48,289 nucleotides of DNA, taken from positions 1-48,289 of the forward strand of contig CAYHES010000003.1 of NCBI GenBank assembly GCA_964355495.1, read 5' to 3'. Origin of the DNA: UBA6901 sp964355495 (lineage in GTDB: Bacteria; Pseudomonadota; Gammaproteobacteria; Acidiferrobacterales; UBA6901). Both the position numbers and the translations under genes were made by a program. Below the pieces are notes generated by a model. It was given only the letters and a program-made list of their open reading frames with translations, did not search any database and had not been told where the DNA came from. This document shows, piece by piece, positions 1 through 9,000 of this stretch (its first letter is position 1; each line of letters opens with the position of its first letter).

Positions 1-55
1 CACCGAGGTTTGACCTATACAACGGTCGCAAGATATTTCCCTCCCCCTGGAAGGG

Positions 56-274
56 CTGATCTTGTCCCACATCTTTTGCTGGACACGGGGAAACATAAAT
101 TCAACGTGGGAAATTGACAATATTTTCTTTAAAAAGTGAAATTTAAAATGGTCTAACAGGCGTAAATAGGCATAGCAATCATAAAATCTAACCTTTCACA
201 ATCATATTTAAAGAAAGTTTAGCCATAAACATTTTTGTTTCCCGTGTCCAGCGAGACTTATGGGACAAGATCAG
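56..274. mobile_element. MITE-like element with long terminal inverted repeats
   Basis: The two ends are inverted repeats of about 45 bp. Both begin CTGATCTTGTCCCA and share an inner block GCTGGACACGGG followed by AAACA. The element is flanked on both sides by the same 9-bp sequence CTGGAAGGG (47-55 and 275-283), as expected of a target-site duplication. The interior is AT-rich with no open reading frame of note, so the element is non-autonomous. It landed inside a C/G-rich palindromic repeat, whose two halves now lie on either side. The parent IS family is unknown to me; a 9-bp duplication fits several families. Confidence 0.8.
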
Positions 275-365
275 CTGGAAGGGGGAGGGCGAGGGTGGGG
301 GTGTAGCATTTACCGCCGGTGCAAACGGTGAGTTCACACCCCCATCCCCACCTTCCCCCTTCAAG
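275..365. repeat. G-rich/C-rich palindromic intergenic repeat
   Basis: The arm at 275-304 (G-rich) is complementary to the arm at 336-365 (C-rich), with about 5 mismatches in 30 positions. The loop is about 31 nt. A shorter relative, without the full palindrome, is visible at 45317-45357. Such C-rich palindromes are common intergenic repeats in proteobacteria. The MITE at 56-274 interrupts the outer part of this repeat. Confidence 0.6.
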
Positions 366-423
366 GGGGAAGGAGAAAAAAATCCGCCGCCTTCAGGCGG
401 CTCACGGTGTTATTGGCGCCTTT

Positions 424-470
424 GAGGCGCTCACCAAATAAGCCCCCGGCTTTGCCGGGGGTCATTTAAC
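424..470. repeat. 47-bp repeat with GC hairpin, inverted copy at 31499-31546
   Basis: The reverse complement of this block matches 31499-31546 except for one extra C and one T/C change. Its core is a hairpin, CCCCCGGC (443-450), TTT, GCCGGGGG (454-461), followed by TCATTT. It could act as a bidirectional transcription terminator or be a REP-like element. The copy near 31.5 kb lies between tpsA and tpsB. Confidence 0.7.
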
Positions 471-492
471 TAATAGTCAGCCTTGCTATACT
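465..492 (+). promoter_or_regulatory. possible sigma70 promoter upstream of tagH
   Basis: A good -10-like hexamer TATACT lies at 487-492, and a weak -35-like TTTAAC at 465-470, 16 bp apart. It is the best candidate for driving the tagH-tssJ-tssK-tssL operon, but would leave a leader of about 180 nt. This rests on sequence match only. Confidence 0.3.
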
Positions 493-680
493 GCGCGGGC
501 GTGGTCGCTGGGAAATAAAACCAATAAATAACAACAGGAGGAAGTCTCAGCCATTCCTGAGCTCACCGCCAAACAAAAAGTACTTGGGTCAGCGGCATAG
601 TAGGCGGAGTACTTTGTGAACCAAAACAAGGCTTACAAGAGAGATTTAAGCAAATTCTTGCGGGTGTGTAGGCGTTCAGG

Positions 681-2186
681 GTGTCTGAGAATATGTCTAT
701 CGAAATAACGATCGTTAAATCACCCGGTAATGTTCAGAATACAAGACCCTGTCAAATCTTCACCGAACAGGGTGGAACCATTGGCCGCGGCCATGACAAT
801 ACTTGGAAAATCGAGGACCCTGAAAAATTCATTTCCACGAAACACAGTCAGATAACGTTTGAAAACGGCTATTACTACTTATCCGATCTGAGTACCAACG
901 GCACCTTTTTCAATGGCTCAAGAGAGCCCATCGGCAGCGGGAATCGTGTCGTACTCAAGGATGGAGACAGATTTTCCCTGGGCGACTACGAGTTTCTCGT
1001 CAGCATGCGCAACCAGGGCGCGCCGGAGGCGTTCAACGATCCTTTCGGTTCGGGTTCGTTTGTCGGGGGAGGCGCGGGGGTGAGTTCGGATCAGGGGCTC
1101 TATCCCGCCGGCGGGAGTCACGACGATCCGTTTTCCAGCTCATCCGGCGGGTTTGTTCCGTCTATCGCACCCTTGCTCTCTCCCGGCCTGCCGGAGACCG
1201 ACCCGTTGGCGGCGCTGGACAGAGCCAACCGCATCAACGCACACATCCCGTCCCAGAGCCCGTTGAATCACGGTATACAGCGGGATGATGCCGATGCCTT
1301 GCAGCATGCCGTGAATTGGCCCAGCGCCATTCCGGAAAACTGGGATCTTGACGAGGGGTCGTTGAGCGTTCCAAAGCCGCAACGGAAACCCGAGGCGCCA
1401 GCCCCGATACCGGCTGTGGATCCGCACGTGTTCAGCAGGCTCCAGTTGTCGGAACAAAAATGCGCCGAGCTCGAAATAGAAAACAAAAAACTGCTGGCGC
1501 ACATCGTTGTGCTGAAGCATCAATTACGCGAACAGGAGAAAAAAACGGCGAGCACCGGCAATGCACGAATGGCCACTGCCGTGGACGGGATACTCATCGA
1601 GGCCATGGGGCTGTCAAAGTGGAACCTGAGTGAGCAAAAGAAAGCCGAAATCAGCAGGGTTGTCGGCGAGCTCGTGCGTGAAACCCTGGCGGGATTAATG
1701 CAGGCGTTGAGTTTCAGGAAAAAGATCAAAGAGGAGTTCAGGATTAATGTAACCACGATACAGCCGGTGGAAAATAATCCGTTGAAGTTTTCACCGAATA
1801 TTGAAGATGCGTTGGAAAATATGTTTATCAAGGAGAACAAGGCCTATCAAAAACCCCTGGACGCCGTACGCGAAGGTTTCCACGGCATCTCCGAACATCA
1901 GCTCGCTGTACTGGCCGGAATCCAAGCCGCATTCCGGGGAATGCTCGAGCGACTGGACCCCGCTTCGCTGGAACAGCGTTTCGAGAAGTATCGCAAGGCC
2001 GGGGTCATCAAGGTCGGCCAAAAAAGTAAAAATTGGGATTCCTACAAGGAATTCCATCAGGACCTTGTCAACAATATGGAAAATTCATTCCAGCACTTGT
2101 TCGGTTACGACTTTGTGCAGGCCTATGAAGATCAATTGCAAAAGTTGCTTGTGGCGCGCAAGGCCAAGACCGGACGCAAGGACTAA
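681..2186 (+). CDS. tagH: T6SS-associated FHA domain protein TagH
   Basis: This is a cytoplasmic phosphothreonine-binding regulator of T6SS assembly. The N-terminal FHA domain (about residues 25-108) has the family hallmarks: GRG at 35-37, the S/H phosphate-contact stretch near 52-56 and STNGTFFN at 71-78. A low-complexity Gly/Ser/Pro linker (about 115-250) and a short coiled coil (about 255-290) lead to the C-terminal TagH domain (about 300-500). The start shown is GTG; an in-frame ATG at 693 would remove only four residues. It heads an operon with tssJ, tssK and tssL. In systems carrying PpkA and PppA, both encoded here, the FHA protein reads the phosphorylation state, so this is the likely receiver of the kinase signal. 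Family assignment is firm; the phospho-partner is inferred. Confidence 0.93.
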   Translation: MSENMSIEITIVKSPGNVQNTRPCQIFTEQGGTIGRGHDNTWKIEDPEKFISTKHSQITFENGYYYLSDLSTNGTFFNGSREPIGSGNRVVLKDGDRFSLGDYEFLVSMRNQGAPEAFNDPFGSGSFVGGGAGVSSDQGLYPAGGSHDDPFSSSSGGFVPSIAPLLSPGLPETDPLAALDRANRINAHIPSQSPLNHGIQRDDADALQHAVNWPSAIPENWDLDEGSLSVPKPQRKPEAPAPIPAVDPHVFSRLQLSEQKCAELEIENKKLLAHIVVLKHQLREQEKKTASTGNARMATAVDGILIEAMGLSKWNLSEQKKAEISRVVGELVRETLAGLMQALSFRKKIKEEFRINVTTIQPVENNPLKFSPNIEDALENMFIKENKAYQKPLDAVREGFHGISEHQLAVLAGIQAAFRGMLERLDPASLEQRFEKYRKAGVIKVGQKSKNWDSYKEFHQDLVNNMENSFQHLFGYDFVQAYEDQLQKLLVARKAKTGRKD

Positions 2187-2214
2187 CAATAGTTATTACA
2201 AATAAAGGGGCGGT

Positions 2215-2748
2215 ATGAAACTGATCAGCTGGCTGAAACCAATAACAATCGTTTTCGTCATATCGGTGATTTCTGCGTGCACGTCGCTCAATACCAAGGT
2301 CGGCGGCGTATTCAAGCTCGATACCGATTTGAAGCTGGCATTCAAGGCGGATGCCGATATCAATCCGGACGATAAAAAACGACCGTCACCGTTGTTCCTG
2401 AGAATGTATGAATTGAAATCGACCAAGCAGTTCGAGAAGGCCAACTTTATCGATCTGTTTGAACGGGACGGTGAAGTGCTGGGCGCGGACATGGTCGCCA
2501 AACAAACCCTGAAGAGACTGAAGCCCGGTGACGAGCGAACGGATCATTACGTCCTCAAGCCCGAAACCCGTTACGTGGGTCTTTTCGCCGAGTTTCTGCA
2601 ATACAAGGACGCAAAATTCAAGTTAATCATTCCGGTCGCACAAACAAATGTTTTTGCTTCATCCGCGACTATTTCAATATCCGGCAACGCCATAAGAAAC
2701 GTCAAGGAAACGGCCAATCCGGAGTCCACGCCCGGCGCCAGCAAATAA
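2215..2748 (+). CDS. tssJ: T6SS outer-membrane lipoprotein TssJ (VasD/Lip)
   Basis: TssJ is the outer-membrane lipoprotein that holds the periplasmic part of TssM in the membrane complex. The protein is 177 residues and begins with a lysine, a hydrophobic stretch and a lipobox ending ISAC, so lipidation is predicted at Cys22. The rest is the small beta-sandwich typical of VasD/TssJ. Spacing to tagH is 28 nt, with GGGGCGG just upstream of the ATG as a ribosome site. It is cotranscribed with tssK and tssL, the usual order in many T6SS clusters. Confidence 0.92.
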   Translation: MKLISWLKPITIVFVISVISACTSLNTKVGGVFKLDTDLKLAFKADADINPDDKKRPSPLFLRMYELKSTKQFEKANFIDLFERDGEVLGADMVAKQTLKRLKPGDERTDHYVLKPETRYVGLFAEFLQYKDAKFKLIIPVAQTNVFASSATISISGNAIRNVKETANPESTPGASK

Positions 2749-2802
2749 CAAAACTAGTGGCGCGCGGAATTCCCGATGAACGTAGCGAATGGAACATGAA
2801 TC

Positions 2803-4137
2803 ATGTCATTGGATAACAAGGTCGTGTGGTCGGAAGGGATGTTTCTGAATCCCCAACACTTTCAGCAGCAGGATCGCTATATCGAGAGTTATGTGAATGG
2901 AAAGTGCTCCATCTTTGGCGCGTATGGATGGGGGTTGCATGAATTTACCGTGGATCAGGAGCTGTTGAAGCTCGGAAAAATTTCGATTATCAATGCCAGG
3001 GGAGTTTTTCCGGACGGAACCCCATTCAGCTTCCCCAGCCACGATGAGCCGCCCCCGGTACTGGAAGTGCCGTCCGGCACGCACGATGTCATCGTGTACC
3101 TCGCCATACCGGTAAAACGCCCGGGTGCGGTAGATGTTCTGGACAAGGATGACGCGCAGGGCCTGGCGCGCTATTACTCTTCGAAAGTCGAATCGCGCGA
3201 TGTCACGATCGATGGCGGCGATGCGATCTCCATCGATGTAGGAAAGCTCAGGATGCGGTTGCTCTATGCAACCGATGATCTCAGCGGCTATGCCTGTATC
3301 GGGCTGCTGAGAATATCCGAGTCTCGGGACGACAAAAACGTATTGCTGGACGACCAGTATATTCCAACCTGCCTGGATTGCTCGGCATCGTCGCGCCTGA
3401 GTGGATATTTATCGGAAATGATCGGTTTGCTGCATCACCGTGGCGAATCGATCGCGGGACGCCTGGCCGACACACAGCGTGGCGGCACGGCGGAGATTGC
3501 CGATTACATGCTCCTGCAACTGGTGAATCGGCTTGAGCCGTTGGCTAACCATCTGAACAAGATACAGGGCCTGCATCCGCAGACCTTGTTTAATGAATCG
3601 GTGCAGATGGTTGGCGAACTTTCAACCTTCACCGCCAAAAACAAGCGACCGCCTGCTTTCCCGCCTTATCTGCACGACAATCTGCAGGCGACGTTTGCCC
3701 CGGTCATCACAACCCTGCGGCAGTGCCTGACGATGGTGTACGAGCAGACCGCGATTTCGCTTTCACTCGTCGAGAAAAAGTACGGAATACGCGTTGCGCA
3801 GATACCGGAGCGGAGCTTGCTGGCTTCGGCCACGTTCGTCCTCGCGGTGCGCGCGGACGTTGCCGAAAACGTCATCCGCTCGCATCTCCCCGCGCAAATG
3901 AAGATCGGTCCCGTCGAGCACATTCGCCAGCTGGTGAACGCAGGAATGCCCGGCATCCCGATCAAGCCCCTGCCGGTCGCGCCGCGACAGATCCCGTTTC
4001 ATTCCGGTTATACGTACTTCGAGCTGGAACGAAATACACCGCTGTGGAAAGAGCTGCACACGACCGGCGGCTTTGCGCTGCACGTGGGCGGTGATTTCCC
4101 GGGCATCGAGCTCGAGTTTTGGGCTATCCGCCACTAA
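2803..4137 (+). CDS. tssK: T6SS baseplate subunit TssK
   Basis: TssK connects the cytoplasmic baseplate to the TssL/TssM membrane complex. At 444 residues it has the standard family length. The N-terminus has the recognisable family start, with VVWSEGMFLNPQHFQQQDRY at residues 8-27, followed by the beta-rich shoulder domain, the helical middle region and the C-terminal head that binds TssL. It lies between tssJ and tssL with short spacers. No truncation or frameshift is visible. Confidence 0.96.
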   Translation: MSLDNKVVWSEGMFLNPQHFQQQDRYIESYVNGKCSIFGAYGWGLHEFTVDQELLKLGKISIINARGVFPDGTPFSFPSHDEPPPVLEVPSGTHDVIVYLAIPVKRPGAVDVLDKDDAQGLARYYSSKVESRDVTIDGGDAISIDVGKLRMRLLYATDDLSGYACIGLLRISESRDDKNVLLDDQYIPTCLDCSASSRLSGYLSEMIGLLHHRGESIAGRLADTQRGGTAEIADYMLLQLVNRLEPLANHLNKIQGLHPQTLFNESVQMVGELSTFTAKNKRPPAFPPYLHDNLQATFAPVITTLRQCLTMVYEQTAISLSLVEKKYGIRVAQIPERSLLASATFVLAVRADVAENVIRSHLPAQMKIGPVEHIRQLVNAGMPGIPIKPLPVAPRQIPFHSGYTYFELERNTPLWKELHTTGGFALHVGGDFPGIELEFWAIRH

Positions 4138-4155
4138 TCTCCCTGGAGAGAAATT

Positions 4156-5100
4156 ATGTCCTCAGATAATTCGGACAAGACCGTTTTCCGGAAGTCCTCG
4201 GGTGGGCAGGGCGGAGGCGGCGGGGAACGTGGAGACCGCACGGTCATCAAACCGACCCCCGGCCGGCGCGGCAGCCCGACGCAAATACCGCGTTCGCCGG
4301 ATGCGACTCAGCATCCCGGCGGCACCCGGCCGGCGCCGCAACCCACCTATGCCGCGTATGCCAATCCCGGTTCCGCCCAGTTCAAAACGCAGTACGGTTT
4401 GAACCCGGTGGTGAACGCCGCTTCGATGCTGATCGCCGTATTCTACAAGACCCGGCAAACCGTCTCGCACCAGAATGTGGGAGGCCTCTATCAGCAACTG
4501 GTTGCGGCAATCCGGAATTTCGAGGAAACGGCCAAGGAAAAAAATATCAGCTCGGAAATCATCCTGGCCGCACGTTATGTGATCTGCGCGGCATTGGACG
4601 AAGCGGTTCTGAAAACCCCGTGGGGGGCGGAAAGCGCCTGGACGCAAAGAACGCTGTTGAGCACTTTTCACAGCGAAACCCATGGCGGCGAAAAATTCTT
4701 CCTGCTTCTGGATAAAATGAAAGAACGGCCCGCGCAAAACCTCGACATGCTCGAGCTGATGTATGTCTTCCTGAGCCTGGGTTTCGAAGGCAAGTATCAC
4801 CTGAATCCGCGCGGCCGCGAGATACTTGAAAAAATCAGGGATGAGCTGTTCCAGATAATCCGGACCTTCCGTGGAGAGTACGAAAGGGCGCTCTCACCCA
4901 GATGGCAGGGGCTGGGCAGGACCAAAAACACCTTGGCGCACTATGTACCGCTGTGGGTCGTTGCCAGTGTTCTGGCGGGAATACTGGTGCTGAGTTATTC
5001 AGGATTTCGATATTGGTTGTACCACTCCACCGATCATGTCGCCCAGCAGCTCGATGACATAACAGCTAATGGTATTGCAAGGAAGTCAGTTATTAAATAG
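4156..5100 (+). CDS. tssL: T6SS inner-membrane protein TssL (DotU/IcmH family)
   Basis: TssL is a tail-anchored inner-membrane component of the T6SS membrane complex. The protein is 314 residues. Residues 1-80 are a disordered Gly/Pro/Arg-rich cytoplasmic extension, residues about 80-245 are the helical DotU domain, and one membrane segment lies at about 262-283. No OmpA-type peptidoglycan-binding domain follows. The N-terminal extension contains two threonine motifs, TVFR at Thr9 and TVIK at Thr29, which recur in the N-terminus of PpkA (13317). In Agrobacterium tumefaciens, TssL is phosphorylated on an N-terminal threonine by PpkA and then bound by Fha, so these are strong phosphosite candidates here. 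A GGAGAG ribosome site precedes the ATG. Confidence 0.95.
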   Translation: MSSDNSDKTVFRKSSGGQGGGGGERGDRTVIKPTPGRRGSPTQIPRSPDATQHPGGTRPAPQPTYAAYANPGSAQFKTQYGLNPVVNAASMLIAVFYKTRQTVSHQNVGGLYQQLVAAIRNFEETAKEKNISSEIILAARYVICAALDEAVLKTPWGAESAWTQRTLLSTFHSETHGGEKFFLLLDKMKERPAQNLDMLELMYVFLSLGFEGKYHLNPRGREILEKIRDELFQIIRTFRGEYERALSPRWQGLGRTKNTLAHYVPLWVVASVLAGILVLSYSGFRYWLYHSTDHVAQQLDDITANGIARKSVIK

Positions 5101-5122
5101 TTAGCGAAAGGGAGAATCCGTC

Positions 5123-5488
5123 ATGCCATGGCAATACAGCCAAAGTACAGGCCAGCTTACCCGAAATGGAATTGTCGTCGATACTGGATATTCCGGGGCA
5201 CCGGCGGGCCGCAATAACCCGCTAATGCAACAAATGAGGAATATAGGTCCCATCCCGCAGGGTCGCTATAGGATAGGAATTCCGAGAAACTCCGATGAGC
5301 ATGGCCCACACGTAATGGATTTGACGCCTATCCTTCACAGCGCATTTGGAAGAACAGAGTTTCTAATTCATGGGGAGAGGAGAAATGGTCCTGCCGGAAA
5401 CGCATCGCAAGGCTGTATTATTTTTGGACCAACCATCCGGCATCAAATTTCCGCTAGCGGTGATCGTGAGCTTGTTGTCACAAACTAG
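5123..5488 (+). CDS. Tlde1-like L,D-transpeptidase effector (DUF2778-type)
   Basis: This is a 121-residue protein with the short MPWQYSQSTGQL opening and a C-terminal L,D-transpeptidase-like motif: His83 in LIHGE, followed 15 residues later by SQGC with the candidate catalytic Cys98. This matches the Tlde1/DUF2778 type of T6SS effector, which acts on peptidoglycan tetrapeptides in the target periplasm. No signal peptide is seen, as expected for T6SS cargo. It sits between tssL and tssM, with a candidate immunity gene starting 5 nt downstream. Base composition looks more AT-rich than the flanking tss genes, suggesting later acquisition. Family call is good; toxicity is inferred. Confidence 0.8.
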   Translation: MPWQYSQSTGQLTRNGIVVDTGYSGAPAGRNNPLMQQMRNIGPIPQGRYRIGIPRNSDEHGPHVMDLTPILHSAFGRTEFLIHGERRNGPAGNASQGCIIFGPTIRHQISASGDRELVVTN

Positions 5489-5492
5489 CATT

Positions 5493-6005
5493 ATGAAAAT
5501 GCTCCCGTACTGTTTACTGGCCGCGATGGCATGTACACCAACTATTGCAGGTGAGTCATTGCCACTAACGTCGCAGGCAATTACCAAGGATATTGAGAGC
5601 AATGGAGCCAAGGTAACCGTTCAAAAGCTTATTTCAGGCAAGCACCCACGTCAGTGGGAGTTAGTGCTGAAAAAAATAAAGACGGGGGACTCGCGCTGGC
5701 TTGCTGTTGCAAAGGGACTTGCTGATGGTACAGACGCAGGCACATCGGAATCATTGCAAATTGCTCTTGCCACGGCCTTGCCAAGAAATCCGGGGGGCGT
5801 TCTGCAGTTGACGGGTACGCAAAGCTTTCTTTCTCTCGAAGATATCTGTGGTGCTCCATTTATCGAACCAGAGCCCGCTTATTTAAAGCGCTACTTAACT
5901 GAAACTCGACAGTCCCTGAATAACCTGCGAGACGCGAGAGTTGAACAACAGAGAACGAAATGCCTTGCCGAAATCGAGAAGGCCATTTCTGAGTCCTCTA
6001 ATTAA
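5493..6005 (+). CDS. candidate periplasmic immunity protein for the Tlde1-like effector
   Basis: I do not recognise the family. The ATG at 5493 is chosen because it gives a 170-residue protein with an N-terminal signal peptide (hydrophobic stretch at residues 4-18, likely cleavage near residue 20); a longer reading frame upstream would overlap the effector. The mature part is charged and helical, with two cysteines (in EDICG and TKCLAE) and no enzymatic motif. It begins 5 nt after the effector stop and shares its AT-richer composition. Export to the periplasm, the small size and tight linkage are what immunity to a periplasm-acting peptidoglycan enzyme should look like. Confidence 0.6.
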   Translation: MKMLPYCLLAAMACTPTIAGESLPLTSQAITKDIESNGAKVTVQKLISGKHPRQWELVLKKIKTGDSRWLAVAKGLADGTDAGTSESLQIALATALPRNPGGVLQLTGTQSFLSLEDICGAPFIEPEPAYLKRYLTETRQSLNNLRDARVEQQRTKCLAEIEKAISESSN

Positions 6006-6039
6006 CCGATAAATATCCCAAGCGATCGCGGACGCCTGC

Positions 6040-9000
6040 ATGAAGAAGGTCATCGAATTTTTCAAGAACCGGATAGTGATATCCGTCGTCGGACTGTTTG
6101 TCGTTTCATTGCTCATCTGGTTCGTCGGCCCACACATCAAATTCGGCAGCGACAATTTCGCCCCCCTGGAAGGTCAGGTGACGCGCCTGCTGATCATCAT
6201 GGTGATCATCGTGCTGTGGGGCCTGAACAACTTGCGAATCTCCCTGCAGAACGCAAAGAGCAACGCGGAACTTGTCGCCGACCTGCAGGGCAACCAGTCG
6301 AGTTCACAGGGCATCCTTTCCGAACAGCGCACGGAAGAAATGCAAGTCATCGGCGAGCGTTTTTCCCAGGCGCTGCGCACATTGCAGAAACTGAAATTCA
6401 AGGGAACCGGCTCGCGCAAGGCGCTCTACGAGTTGCCCTGGTACATCATCATCGGTCCGCCGGGCTCGGGAAAAACCACCGCGCTGGTGAATTCAAGCCT
6501 TGAGTTTCCGCTGGCCGAGAAGTTCGGCAAGGAAGCGCTGCAAGGCGTGGGCGGAACGCGTAACTGCGACTGGTGGTTTACAAACGAAGCAGTCCTGATC
6601 GATACCGCCGGCCGCTACACCACGCAGGACAGCCATAAAATCATCGACAGCGGTGCCTGGGACGGTTTCCTGGACTTGTTGAAGCGCAACCGCCGCCGCC
6701 GCCCCATCAATGGAGCGATTGTGGCGATCAGTTTGCAGGAACTGCTCACGCAAACCGAGGATGAAAGAATCGCGCACGCGAAGACCATTCGCTCGCGTAT
6801 CGACGAGTTGATGGAAAAACTCGAGATACGTTTTCCCATTTATCTCATGTTCACCAAAACCGATCTGGTTTCCGGATTCTCCGAGTTTTTCGAGGATCTC
6901 GGCAAGGAAGCGCGCGAACAGGTCTGGGGCGTATCGCTTCCCAATGCGCCCAACCCCTCGCAGAGTCCCGACTTCGACTTTCTCCAGGATGAGTATCACA
7001 ACCTGACCCGAAGACTGTACGAGCGGGTGCTGGCGCGAGTTCATCAGGAGCGTGATGTAAATCGCCGTGGCGCGATCCAAGGGTTCCCTCTGCAGATGGA
7101 AAACCTGAAGGACATGGCGCTGCAGTTTGTTCAACAGACATTTGCCAAGAACCGCTATCAATATCAGCCCTATCTGCGCGGCGTGTATTTCACCAGCGGC
7201 ACCCAGGACGGCACCCCGATCGATCGATTGATTTCGTCGGTGTCCGCGAACTTCGGCTTCGACCGCGAAGCCACCCAGTCAAAGTTCGGGATGGGTAAAA
7301 GCTTCTTTCTGGGCCAGCTCTTCCGGGATGTGATTTTCCCGGAATCAGAATTGGTCGGGGCAAATAGAAAATATGAAATGTTCATTCGCTGGTCGCAGCG
7401 CGGCGCCCATGTCGGCTTGGCGTTGCTGACCATCATCCTGATTACTGTCTGGGCCGGCAGCTTCGCCCGTAATGAAGTTTATGTGCGAGAGGTGCAGGCG
7501 TATATATCCGAGTTCAGCGCCGAGAGAAACCGCCTCAGCGCCTCCGCGGACGTCCTGCGCGAAATGCTGCCGATGCTCAACGCACTGGCGAAGGCCAGTA
7601 CGGTCTATGACCAGGACGCGCACCCGTGGCTGTCGGGTCTTGGGATGTACGACGGCCGGCTCGACGCAGCTGCCGACAGGGCCTATGCGGCGCAACTCAA
7701 GCGCCTGGTCCTGCCGCGGTTGCTGAGTATCATGGAAGCCCGCCTGAGACAGGGCAGTCAGGGTGGCGATCTCTACGACAATTTCACGACCTACATGATG
7801 TTCAACAAGGTTGAGCACAAGGATGTCGAGCGGATGACCGGCTGGTTCGACGCCCACTGGGATCAGGAAATGCCGGGACAGGCCACGCTCCGGAGCGAGC
7901 TCAAGACGCATTCGGCGGAATTGGTGAAGCTGGAACTGGAGCCTGCCGAGCTCAACAGGCCGCTGGTGGCGAGCATCCGTGCGCAGCTCCTGCAGGTGCC
8001 GGTGGCGCAACGGATCTACAGCCGGCTCCGGTCCAAACCGGAGTACGCCAACCGCGTGAACCTGCTTAACGAGTTCGGAGAATCGGTAAGAACTTCCTTC
8101 GTGATGAACGATGCAGTCATGCAGCGGCTGATGCTGCCGGTATTGTTCACCAAACGCGCCTATGAAGAGATCGATTTGTCGCCGAAGTCCGAGTTGCTGG
8201 CAGGCCTGCTGCGTGAGAAGTGGGTACTGGCCGACAGCAATGACGACAGCCGTGCCGATTTTGTAAAAGGCGACCTTGATGGAATCTCCCGGGAGGTCAA
8301 GGAGCTCTATCTTGCCGATTACCGCAGCAATTGGGAGAACGTTTTCGCGGCGCTTCAGGTAAAGCCGTTCGAGGACGTCCGCCAGGCGAATGACGCACTG
8401 TTGAAGTTCACCGATCCGGTGTACTCCCCGTTGCTCGCCATTCTGAAGGTAAGCACCGCCAACACGGCGCTGACCAATCAGTTCATCAGCAACCTGGTGG
8501 ACGATGCCAAGGATGGGTCCAAGGGCAAGGCGGCGAGCCTGCTGGCCGCGCAGGTCAAGCTGAACCAGGTCGATGCACGCTTCCAGGAGTTGAATCAGCA
8601 GTTGCGCGAAGCCAAGGACAAACCGTCACCCATCAGCGGCTCGATCCAGAAGATTCGCCAGATGCAGGAGTTCGTAAATGAACTCAGCATCTCGCCCGAC
8701 CCCGGGAAAATGGCATTCGGTCTTGCCAAGGCGCGCCACCAGGGCGGCGGCGGTAACGCCATTACCGCATTGGTGGCGCACGCGAAGACCTCGCCGGATC
8801 CGGTCAATCGCTGGCTGCAGTCCCTTTCCAGCGAGACCTGGAGAGTGATCATGCGAACGGCGCACGGTCATGTGAACCAGGAATGGAAGAATCAGGTTCA
8901 GAACGTGTGCACGTCCACGCTTGCCGGACGCTATCCCTTCAAGAGTGATTCCAGCAGTGAAGTCACGTTGCTCGATTTCACCGAGTTCTTCAAGCCCGGC

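Larger units (their letters stand above)
366..680. other. non-coding interval upstream of the T6SS operon
   Basis: The interval holds three small GC hairpins (about 384-403, 412-432 and 443-461), the repeat at 424-470 and the promoter candidate above. A strong ribosome-binding-like AGGAGG at 536-541 has no start codon behind it. The following 120 nt contain short protein-like stretches in two frames, ending at a TAG at about 599-601 and another at 669-671. This may be the remains of a small gene, but I cannot identify it. Confidence 0.4.
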
